NCBI GenBank assembly: GCA_030654155.1
Contig: JAURYA010000026.1
Span: 1-38,407 of the forward strand
Direction of reading: 5' to 3'
DNA: 38,407 nt
Source: Sulfurimonas sp.
GTDB taxonomy: Bacteria; Campylobacterota; Campylobacteria; Campylobacterales; Sulfurimonadaceae
How positions within the stretch are numbered: position 1 is the first letter of the stretch; every line of letters begins with the position of its first letter. Shown in pieces: positions 32,241-38,407 of this stretch. A program made the position numbers and the translations under genes. The notes below the pieces were generated by a model. The model did not search any database and had not been told where the DNA came from. It worked only from the letters and a program-made list of their open reading frames with translations.

Positions 32241-33197
32241 ATGATTAAAAAAAAACTATCCTTTGACGAGCCTATCTATGTCTTAGCTCCGCTTGCAGGT
32301 TTTACGGACCTGCCGTTTAGAAGTGTTGTTAAGAAATTTGGAGCTGATTTGACGGTGAGCGAAATGCTTAGTTCAAATGCTTTGGTTCACGGCTCGCAAA
32401 AAACTTTCAGTATGATAGAAAAAAGTCCAAACGAGGACCCATATTCTGTTCAAATTGCCGGTGCAGAGGTAGATATTATAAAGCGTGCGGTTGAAATTTT
32501 AAATGAACAAGAGGGCATAGACGTAATAGACCTTAACTGCGGTTGTCCTGTACCAAAAGTAGTAGGACACGGAAGCGGAAGCTCACTGCTCTTAAATCTG
32601 CCTCTAATGGGCGATATTATAAGAACTATCAAAGATACATCAAATAAAAATTTAACAAGCGTAAAGATAAGACTTGGTTTTGAGAAAAAAAATCATATAG
32701 AAATAGCAAAAATGGTTGAAGATAGCGGAGCTGATTTTTTAGCCGTTCATGGAAGAACTCGCGCAGGAAAATTTAAAGCGGCTGTCGATTATGACGCAAT
32801 TGCCGAGATAAAACAGGCTATAAAGATTCCGGTAATTGCAAACGGGGATATTGACTCCTATGAAAAGGCAAAGTGGGTTTTAGAGCACACAGGTGCAGAT
32901 GGAGTGATGATAGGACGTGGGGCGGTTGGTGCTCCTTGGATCTTTCATCAGCTTAAATCCGGAACTAAAAATATTGACAAAAATCTTAAGCATGATATAA
33001 TCTTAGAACATTTTGACAAGATGATGGAATTTTACGGTCCTCATGGCGTAGTTATGTTTAGAAAGCACACACACACTTACTCTAAAGGCTATAAAGGCGC
33101 TTCTGCACTCAGAGACAGCGTAAACCGAATAGTTGATCCAAAAGAGTATCGTGCCACATTAGATGATTTTTTTAGTAATAGTGAGATAGTTTGTTAA
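32241..33197 (+). CDS. dusB: tRNA-dihydrouridine synthase, DusB type
   Basis: Dus enzymes reduce uridines of the tRNA D loop using FMN and NADPH. Seen: APLAGFTDLPFRSVVKKFGA at the start of the TIM barrel, the catalytic cysteine in DLNCGCPVPKVVGHGSG near residue 100, HGRTRAGKF, ANGDIDSYEKA, and the FMN-phosphate segment DGVMIGRGAVGAPWIF. Length 318. The last 7 bases overlap the start of the next gene. The B-type choice is from overall resemblance. Confidence 0.93.
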   Translation: MIKKKLSFDEPIYVLAPLAGFTDLPFRSVVKKFGADLTVSEMLSSNALVHGSQKTFSMIEKSPNEDPYSVQIAGAEVDIIKRAVEILNEQEGIDVIDLNCGCPVPKVVGHGSGSSLLLNLPLMGDIIRTIKDTSNKNLTSVKIRLGFEKKNHIEIAKMVEDSGADFLAVHGRTRAGKFKAAVDYDAIAEIKQAIKIPVIANGDIDSYEKAKWVLEHTGADGVMIGRGAVGAPWIFHQLKSGTKNIDKNLKHDIILEHFDKMMEFYGPHGVVMFRKHTHTYSKGYKGASALRDSVNRIVDPKEYRATLDDFFSNSEIVC

Positions 33198-34330
33198 AAA
33201 TAAGTAAATCAATAAAAACACTAGATGAGAGCGATATAGGCGATAATCTACTGCACTACGACTATAATGTAAAATATTTATTATCCCTCATTAGAAAAGG
33301 CATTAGCCAAGAAGATCAGCATTTTTTGAGTTCATATCGCTCTTTTGAGGGCGAAGTGTTTGAAAACTTTGTCTATGAAAAACTTTTAATATATGCGGCA
33401 GAAAATGATAATATAGAAAAGTTTGTCTTAAAAGGTTTCCATCAAGACAAAATTAAATCACATGCAAATACACTCTCTATAAGTGAAAAACAGCAGATTG
33501 TTTATAGAACAAAAAGCAGAGAAATCAGCGAATTTGACGCTATGCTTATTACAAAAGACAAAGAGCTCTATTTTGTAGAGATGACTCTTGTAAAATCTGT
33601 ACTAAAACTTAGAAAAAGACTTAGAAAGAAAAAAGCACTTTTAGAAATTATATTTCCAAACTATGAGATAAAAGCTCTAATTATTTTAAATGAAGGCGCT
33701 ACCGGTGTCAGGCAGTTGCCGCCGTACTGCAGTGTTTGGCTTACTGAGGAGTTCTCGGCTAAAGGCGTACTTGACTATATCGTTGATACAGATGCCAGAA
33801 AACTTATGCCAAAAAAGAGAATTAAATCTGACAAAATGATAGAAGCGCATGTTTTAAAGCTATATCCGTTTAGATACTACAATACAATTTCATGGATTAC
33901 TAAAACAATAAGAAGTAATAAAAAATATATTTTAGATATGAATTTTTTAATGAGTGAAAAAGTTCAAAGATATCATGATTTATATAACAAATTTTATATC
34001 GGTTATGTAGATGCAGCTGAAGTAAGAGAAGAGTTGAATCTTGACAAGAGCTTCGATGATGACCACAGGGTTATAGTAGCAATAGAGAAGAAACACTCGG
34101 ATGAGATAACTTTAACATACTATATACAGCAGACGCGTAAAATTTTATATCTATTCTCATATGATGATAATAACAAAATTGTGAGAGAGAAAAAAGACCC
34201 ATACGGTATAACTATAACAGAGGTTTACCATATAAGCAAGATGATGGACGATAAGTATAAGCTAAGTGCATCAAACCTAGTTATGATTAGAAAACTATTA
34301 GAAGAGAGAACTACTCAGACAGAGGCTTAA
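33191..34330 (+). CDS. Uncharacterised protein with a possible PD-(D/E)XK-like nuclease core
   Basis: No family name can be given. The 379-residue soluble protein has an N-terminal helical segment with FEGEVFENFVYEKLL. Then follow a strand-turn-strand EFDAMLITKDKELYFVEMT and a basic helix RKRLRKKKALLEIIF. This order (Glu helix, Asp strand, Glu-x-x strand, basic helix) resembles a PD-(D/E)XK fold, but the expected Lys after the second acidic residue reads Thr. The enzyme may therefore be inactive or use a displaced Lys. The C-terminal 150 residues are unassigned. The start is TTG, overlapping dusB by 7 bases. The stop codon lies in a perfect palindrome shared with the convergent FliO-like gene. 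Confidence 0.7.
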   Translation: MLKISKSIKTLDESDIGDNLLHYDYNVKYLLSLIRKGISQEDQHFLSSYRSFEGEVFENFVYEKLLIYAAENDNIEKFVLKGFHQDKIKSHANTLSISEKQQIVYRTKSREISEFDAMLITKDKELYFVEMTLVKSVLKLRKRLRKKKALLEIIFPNYEIKALIILNEGATGVRQLPPYCSVWLTEEFSAKGVLDYIVDTDARKLMPKKRIKSDKMIEAHVLKLYPFRYYNTISWITKTIRSNKKYILDMNFLMSEKVQRYHDLYNKFYIGYVDAAEVREELNLDKSFDDDHRVIVAIEKKHSDEITLTYYIQQTRKILYLFSYDDNNKIVREKKDPYGITITEVYHISKMMDDKYKLSASNLVMIRKLLEERTTQTEA

Positions 34331-34335
34331 GCCTC
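34322..34335. repeat. Perfect 14-base palindrome holding the stops of two convergent genes
   Basis: GAGGCTTAAGCCTC encodes Glu-Ala-stop on both strands, so the genes at 33191-34330 and 34327-35238 end within it and overlap by 4 bases. It could fold as a 5-pair stem with a TTAA loop, weak as a terminator. Confidence 0.85.
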
Positions 34336-35238
34336 ATACGAGATAGAAGCTGCTTTCTCTTTGTATGAGCGCAAAGACTCTTTGTATGTGTTATCTTCAT
34401 TTAAAAAATTCTCAAGCTCTTTATGTCTATTTTGTAAAATAGAGTTAAAGTCATCTTCCGTTGATGGTCTATTTTCATTAAACTTATCAAGAAGTATGTT
34501 GCTTTTGCCCATAAGAACAAGATAGCTCTGCTCACCAAAATCAAGCATAACAACGCTGTTTTCACCATTTAGAGGTTTTTGAAATCTTATGGTAACGTTA
34601 TTTGTGCTTGCAGTTGCAGTTGTTTGCGGGGTTGCCTCGCTTTGCGTCTCTTTGTTCTCTTTAAATAACCAAGAAGGTTGAGCTTGTCTGTTTTGCGGTG
34701 TTGAAACTCTCTTTTTAATATAAAAGAGTATTACTATTCCCAAAATCAATATTGTTAAAACAATGTAGTAGCTTTGAGATAAATCGTCACCTTTTTTTGT
34801 CGGAAGAGCACCTAAAGATTCACCTTCTGCCTCTTTTGGTTGCGTAACATTTGCATTTGCATTTGCATTTGCATTTGAAGGCACGTTTGTCGTAAATCTA
34901 AGTCTCAAACCATAAGCGTCAGATGTTTTTGAAGCTTGTAGACTAACAGAAGGCGGTACCTCGGCAACTACTTGCGTATAGTTTTCCATCGGTGTAATAG
35001 AGATAGCTTTTATATATTTGGATGAAAGTTGTTTTACTTTTGATGATTCGATTGAAGCATTTTGAAGCTTTATAGTAATGGTTGAGTTGCTTATATTTTG
35101 TTTGATAACTCCGTCGTACGGAGTGTCAAACGTTATCATAACATCTACTCTATCGGTTCTGTCGTATATGTTGTAACTTAATATCTTCGAAGCAGATAGA
35201 GAAAAAGGAATTATAAAAAGCAGTAATAATTTAATCAT
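34327..35238 (-). CDS. FliO-like flagellar assembly membrane protein with an AMIN-like exported domain
   Basis: A signal peptide (MIKLLLLFIIPFSLSAS) leads a periplasmic beta domain (about 20-115) that resembles AMIN domains (VDVMITFDTPYDG, ITIKLQNASI). A Lys/Glu-poor linker with Asn-Ala repeats follows, then one membrane helix (about 156-175) and a cytosolic part with MLDFGEQSYLVLMGKSNILLDKF. The latter is like the FliO segment that follows its single helix. FliO assists assembly of FliP in the flagellar export gate. The gene overlaps fliN by 4 bases (ATGA), the position of FliO-like genes in related genomes as I recall. The FliO part is a moderate match and the AMIN part weaker. Length 303. 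Confidence 0.72.
   Translation of the reverse strand: MIKLLLLFIIPFSLSASKILSYNIYDRTDRVDVMITFDTPYDGVIKQNISNSTITIKLQNASIESSKVKQLSSKYIKAISITPMENYTQVVAEVPPSVSLQASKTSDAYGLRLRFTTNVPSNANANANANVTQPKEAEGESLGALPTKKGDDLSQSYYIVLTILILGIVILFYIKKRVSTPQNRQAQPSWLFKENKETQSEATPQTTATASTNNVTIRFQKPLNGENSVVMLDFGEQSYLVLMGKSNILLDKFNENRPSTEDDFNSILQNRHKELENFLNEDNTYKESLRSYKEKAASISYEA
34848..34877. repeat. Hexanucleotide repeat, five CATTTG units, in the FliO-like gene
   Basis: Five perfect CATTTG units encode Asn-Ala repeats (on the minus strand, CAAATG) in the periplasmic linker of the FliO-like protein. Because the unit is 6 bases, slippage would lengthen or shorten the linker without breaking the frame. Confidence 0.9.
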
Positions 35239-35573
35239 AGTTTCTCTTTGGAAAGGTGATATAAAACAGCGCTTGAGTCTAGAATCTCATTTATACGAAT
35301 AGCAAGATTTTTTTCATATACCATAACTTCGCCTTTGCCCAAAATACGACCATTTACATAAGATTCAACACTCTCGCCGGCTGGTTTTTTCAGATCTATA
35401 ATAGAGCCTTTTGTGAGTTTTAAAATTTCGCCTACAGTCAGCTCTGTTTCGCCCAAGTCAGATACAAATTCTACTTCCATATCTAACAATCCAGAGTAGT
35501 CCATCCATGAAAGTTCTGTCTCTGAATCAAAGATTGTCTCTTTGGCACCATAAGTATGTCTCTTTTTTTTCAA
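35235..35573 (-). CDS. fliN: Flagellar motor switch protein FliN
   Basis: FliN forms part of the C ring that sets rotation direction and docks export substrates. The 112-residue protein is essentially a SpoA (FliMN C-terminal) domain: LDMEVEFVSDLGETELTVGEILKL, GSIIDLKKPAGESVESYVNG, and GEVMVYEKNLAIRINEIL, with the family Val-Asn-Gly turn. The start is TTG at 35573, immediately after the CheX-like stop, with AAGGA 7 bases upstream inside that gene. The stop overlaps the FliO-like ATG. A separate FliY is not encoded here. Confidence 0.93.
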   Translation of the reverse strand: MKKKRHTYGAKETIFDSETELSWMDYSGLLDMEVEFVSDLGETELTVGEILKLTKGSIIDLKKPAGESVESYVNGRILGKGEVMVYEKNLAIRINEILDSSAVLYHLSKEKL

Positions 35574-35996
35574 CTATAGTTCCTTGATGGCAATAATCAT
35601 CTCATCATTTTCAACTCTTAAAACTTTTGCCTGGTCATATGCAAAATCAAAGCTGTCAATCTTCTCAAAATGCGGAGTAGACATTGTGTATGCGTATTCG
35701 TCCACTGTCTCTGCAAGTACTTTGGCACTTCCGACTATCAGATTTGTAGTCTCAAGTATCATGTCAATCAAAGTATCTTCATCGCTCTCATCTTCTTCTA
35801 GCAGGAGAGTTGAAATTCTTTGTGCAAAACTTGGCGTCGCACCAATATAAACCCTATGTTTCTTACCGTTTAAAGTTTCTATATCAATATAAGCAATAAG
35901 TGTTCTCATTTTAGTTATATCATCAACAATCTCATGCGGTGCTCTAATTTGATGAATGCAAAAATTTCGTGAAGCTTCTATAATTATGTTTAACAT
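35574..35996 (-). CDS. CheX/CheC-like chemotaxis phosphatase domain protein
   Basis: The 140-residue cytosolic protein carries the single active-site helix of CheX-type phosphatases: the stretch ILETTNLIVGSAKVLAE (about residues 85-101) fits the E-x-x-N-x-x-x-G pattern. CheX and CheC dephosphorylate CheY-P, so this could reset motor switching. The ATG at 35996 follows AAGGG. It is the first gene of the leftward set with fliN and the FliO-like gene, which supports a motor-related role. The full fold cannot be confirmed by eye. Confidence 0.7.
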   Translation of the reverse strand: MLNIIIEASRNFCIHQIRAPHEIVDDITKMRTLIAYIDIETLNGKKHRVYIGATPSFAQRISTLLLEEDESDEDTLIDMILETTNLIVGSAKVLAETVDEYAYTMSTPHFEKIDSFDFAYDQAKVLRVENDEMIIAIKEL

Positions 35997-36065
35997 TTTA
36001 GCCCTTGTTTAGGTGATTATACTTTATTGAATCTCAAAGTAAAATTAAACTCTACTTTATGATGA

Positions 36066-36071
36066 TATAAT
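36066..36071 (+). promoter_or_regulatory. Probable -10 box of the TSUP-uvrA unit
   Basis: A perfect TATAAT lies 20 bases before the ATG at 36092 in the spacer shared with the divergent CheX-like gene; no -35 match. Confidence 0.5.
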
Positions 36072-36091
36072 TCGAAAAAAAGTTTTTAATA

Positions 36092-36823
36092 ATGATTGAG
36101 TTGATTTTTTTAGGTGTTGGTGTCGGTACATTATCCGGTTTTTTTGGAATTGGTGGCGGAACTATACTTGTTCCAGCCCTTATGCTGCTTGGACATGAGA
36201 TTAAAGATGCCATAGGTATCTCTGTTATCCAGATGGTTTTTAGTTCTGTTTATGGCAGTTACTTAAATAGAAAAAACAAAACTTTAGATGTTCCGATGGG
36301 TCTTGTTATCGGAGCTGGCGGATTTATCGGTGCGTTATCCAGCGGATTTATAGTATCAAATATTGATGACAAAACGCTAGAGGTTATTTTTTTAACTTTT
36401 GCCATTTTTGCACTCAGCAGACTTTTTTTTAAAACAAAAGTAGAAAAAGTAGAAAAGAATGTAAACAGAGTTATACTGTTTTTAATAGGTGTGGTTCTGG
36501 GTGTTCTTGGTATGATAATCGGGGTTGGCGGAAGTATACTTTTAGTCCCTATTTTGGTTGGATTTTTACATGTGGACCTTAAAAAAGCTATATCGGCAGG
36601 TTTATTTTTTGTTGTTTTTTCATCAATTTCCGGTCTTATTTCTCACTCTCTAAGCAGAGAGATAGATTTTCAAAGCGGAATAATAATAGGTTTGGCATCG
36701 CTAGTCGGTGTTTATGTTGGAGTGTCACTTAAGAACAGAGTGGATGTTGTGTTGCAAAAAAAATTATTATTAGGTTTTTACCTTTTAATAGTAATATATT
36801 TAACAAAAAGAATATTTTTTTAG
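36092..36823 (+). CDS. TSUP (TauE/SafE) family membrane permease
   Basis: The 243-residue protein has about eight membrane helices in two repeats, each starting with the family glycine motif: GFFGIGGGTILVPALM near residue 16 and GMIIGVGGSILLVPIL near 146. TSUP carriers move sulfite, thiosulfate or organosulfonates, which would suit a sulfur oxidiser, but the substrate is not readable. uvrA starts 16 bases downstream on the same strand. Confidence 0.9.
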   Translation: MIELIFLGVGVGTLSGFFGIGGGTILVPALMLLGHEIKDAIGISVIQMVFSSVYGSYLNRKNKTLDVPMGLVIGAGGFIGALSSGFIVSNIDDKTLEVIFLTFAIFALSRLFFKTKVEKVEKNVNRVILFLIGVVLGVLGMIIGVGGSILLVPILVGFLHVDLKKAISAGLFFVVFSSISGLISHSLSREIDFQSGIIIGLASLVGVYVGVSLKNRVDVVLQKKLLLGFYLLIVIYLTKRIFF

Positions 36824-36839
36824 AGGAAATTAGTCATAA

Positions 36840-38407
36840 ATGAAAAATAGAGATGTAATTAAAATAACTGGTGCCAGAGAAAATAACTTAAAAAATATAT
36901 CGCTTGAAATTCCAAAAAATAAGCTTGTAGTCTTTACGGGACTAAGCGGAAGCGGAAAATCAACTTTAGCGTTTGATACACTTTATGCTGAGGGGCAGAG
37001 ACGATATATGGAGTCATTGTCATCATATGCCAGACAGTTTCTTGACCGTGTCGGCAAACCTGATGTGGATAAAATCGAAGGTCTTACTCCCGCAATCGCG
37101 ATTGATCAAAAAACAACCTCCAAAAATCCACGCTCAACGGTCGGGACAATTACGGAGATATATGACTACTTAAGACTTCTTTATGCCCGTGTCGGCATTC
37201 AGCATTGTCATAAGTGTAACAAAGAGATCTCTCAAATGAGCGCTTCGGATATAATCGGCGAGGTTGCAAAACTTCCAGAGGGTGCAAAACTTGTTCTTTT
37301 GGCTCCAATCGTCAATGAAAAAAAAGGCGCATACGCCGATGTTTTGGAGTCGCTTGTACACAAAGGTTATGTCCGTGCCATGATAGACGGCGTAATGGTC
37401 AGGCTTGATGAAGAGATAGAGCTTAGCAAGACTAAAAAACATACCATAAAAGTCGTGATAGACAGGGTTATCGTGAATGAGCAAAACAGAGAGCGCATCG
37501 CAGCAGACGTTGAAAAAGCGTTAAAAGAGAGTTATGGCGAACTTGAGATTGATATTTTGAATCACGAAGAGTTGGGGCTGAACCGTTCAAGCATTCATTA
37601 CAGTGAACATAATGCCTGTTTTGATTGTAAGGTAAGTTTTGACCCGCTTGAACCGCTCTCTTTCTCTTTTAACTCGCCAAAAGGCGCGTGCAGAGAGTGC
37701 GACGGACTTGGACTTCGCTATGCGCTTGATCAGGATAAGATAATAGATATCGACCTCTCCGTTGAGAAGGGGGCTGTTAAAATTATCTATGGCTTCAACA
37801 AGGGTTACTACTTTACATTTTTAAATGGCTTTTGCGAGCAAAACAAGATAGATGTGACCATCCCTTACTCTGACTTGCCGGATTATCAGAAAAAGGCAAT
37901 TTTGCACGGAGGCATAGACGAAGTGAGTTTTCTTTGGAAAAACCACGAAGTAAAGAGAGTTTGGCCTGGAATAATCAAGATAGCTTATGACATGTTCAAG
38001 GATGAAAAAGAGTTGGCAGACTACATGAGCGAGAAGGTTTGCAACGTCTGCGGCGGACATAGACTAAAGAGGGAATCTCTTGCGGTAAAGGTCGGAAGCA
38101 AGGCAATTGCAGATGTTTTAGATATGCCAATCTCTAAAAGTTATGAGTGGTTTGAAAACAAAAATAATTTTAAATATTTAACAGCTCAGAGCACGCAGAT
38201 ATCAGCACCTATTTTAAATGAGATAAGAGAGAGACTCTACTTTTTGTTTGATGTCGGACTTGGATACATAACACTTGGTCGAGATGCAAGAACAATAAGC
38301 GGAGGCGAGGCTCAAAGAATCCGCATCGCTTCACAAATCGGCAGCGGTTTAACGGGCGTCTTATATGTTTTAGATGAGCCGAGCATCGGACTTCATGAGA
38401 GAGATAC
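36840..38407 (+). CDS. uvrA: Excinuclease ABC subunit A (UvrA), 3' end beyond the window
   Basis: UvrA finds damage in nucleotide excision repair as a dimeric ABC ATPase. The window holds about 522 codons. Seen: KITGARENNLKNI at the start, Walker A GLSGSGKST (residues 34-42), FDTLYAEGQRRYMESLSSYARQFL with the Q-loop, and GLTPAIAIDQKTTSKNPRSTVGT. CHKC and CFDC/CREC zinc-type pairs, the NBD1 signature TISGGEAQRI and Walker B LYVLDEPSIGLHERD follow at the window edge. The ATG at 36840 follows AGAGGAAAT. The second ATPase half is expected downstream. No frameshift or stop is seen. Confidence 0.96.
   Translation, partial: MKNRDVIKITGARENNLKNISLEIPKNKLVVFTGLSGSGKSTLAFDTLYAEGQRRYMESLSSYARQFLDRVGKPDVDKIEGLTPAIAIDQKTTSKNPRSTVGTITEIYDYLRLLYARVGIQHCHKCNKEISQMSASDIIGEVAKLPEGAKLVLLAPIVNEKKGAYADVLESLVHKGYVRAMIDGVMVRLDEEIELSKTKKHTIKVVIDRVIVNEQNRERIAADVEKALKESYGELEIDILNHEELGLNRSSIHYSEHNACFDCKVSFDPLEPLSFSFNSPKGACRECDGLGLRYALDQDKIIDIDLSVEKGAVKIIYGFNKGYYFTFLNGFCEQNKIDVTIPYSDLPDYQKKAILHGGIDEVSFLWKNHEVKRVWPGIIKIAYDMFKDEKELADYMSEKVCNVCGGHRLKRESLAVKVGSKAIADVLDMPISKSYEWFENKNNFKYLTAQSTQISAPILNEIRERLYFLFDVGLGYITLGRDARTISGGEAQRIRIASQIGSGLTGVLYVLDEPSIGLHERD

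Overview
The window looks like chromosomal DNA of a sulfur-oxidising Campylobacterota bacterium, most likely Sulfurimonas or a close relative. This rests on the AT-rich composition, frequent TTG and GTG starts, -10 boxes without clear -35 boxes, a short RecO, the carboxynorspermidine route to spermidine, a FliN/CheX/FliO-like flagellar cluster, and many periplasmic c-type cytochrome and thiol-redox genes. The genus is inferred from protein resemblance recalled without a database search. I see no CRISPR array, insertion sequence or intact prophage, and no gene-free stretch longer than about 300 bases.

Layout. Bases 1-1850 look accessory: the first codons of a leftward gene, an endonuclease I gene without a usable start codon, and a very AT-rich acetyltransferase-like gene with a C-terminal membrane anchor. 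They lie beside a leftward tRNA cluster (fMet-Gln-fMet) driven by a perfect-consensus promoter. Bases 2298-7130 hold ribB, apbE and a leftward group of a porin, an FMN-binding protein and two small membrane proteins. Two Fur-box-like sites precede the porin. Bases 7198-13525 form a long rightward run: DUF695-RraB, an MFS/PlsC fusion, carboxynorspermidine dehydrogenase, an HDOD protein, carboxynorspermidine decarboxylase and a methyltransferase. Next come an exported thiol peroxidase and DsbD (13605-16085).

Bases 16138-20552 form a compact unit: an SHP-like cytochrome c, a diheme cytochrome c, a cytochrome b fused to a second diheme domain, a Spy/CpxP-like protein, and an OmpR-type response regulator with its histidine kinase. 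It lies behind a strong promoter with an upstream GTAAA-N6-GTAAA site. Then follow rmuC, recO (leftward) and gltBD. A structured intergenic repeat precedes accD, thiE, rlmH, a dksA-like gene, a membrane protein, dus and a possible nuclease-fold protein. A leftward flagellar set (CheX-like, FliN, FliO-like), a TSUP permease and the first 522 codons of uvrA finish the window.

Two modules deserve most attention. The first is the putatively iron-regulated flavin module: ApbE attaches FMN, the exported FMN-binding protein carries the target threonine, the two four-helix proteins have histidines in membrane segments, and the porin is in the outer membrane. Together they could be an envelope electron-transfer or ferric-reductase system. 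The second is the Cpx-like SHP/DHC cytochrome operon, which appears to carry its own sensor, regulator and operator. Both functions are inferences.
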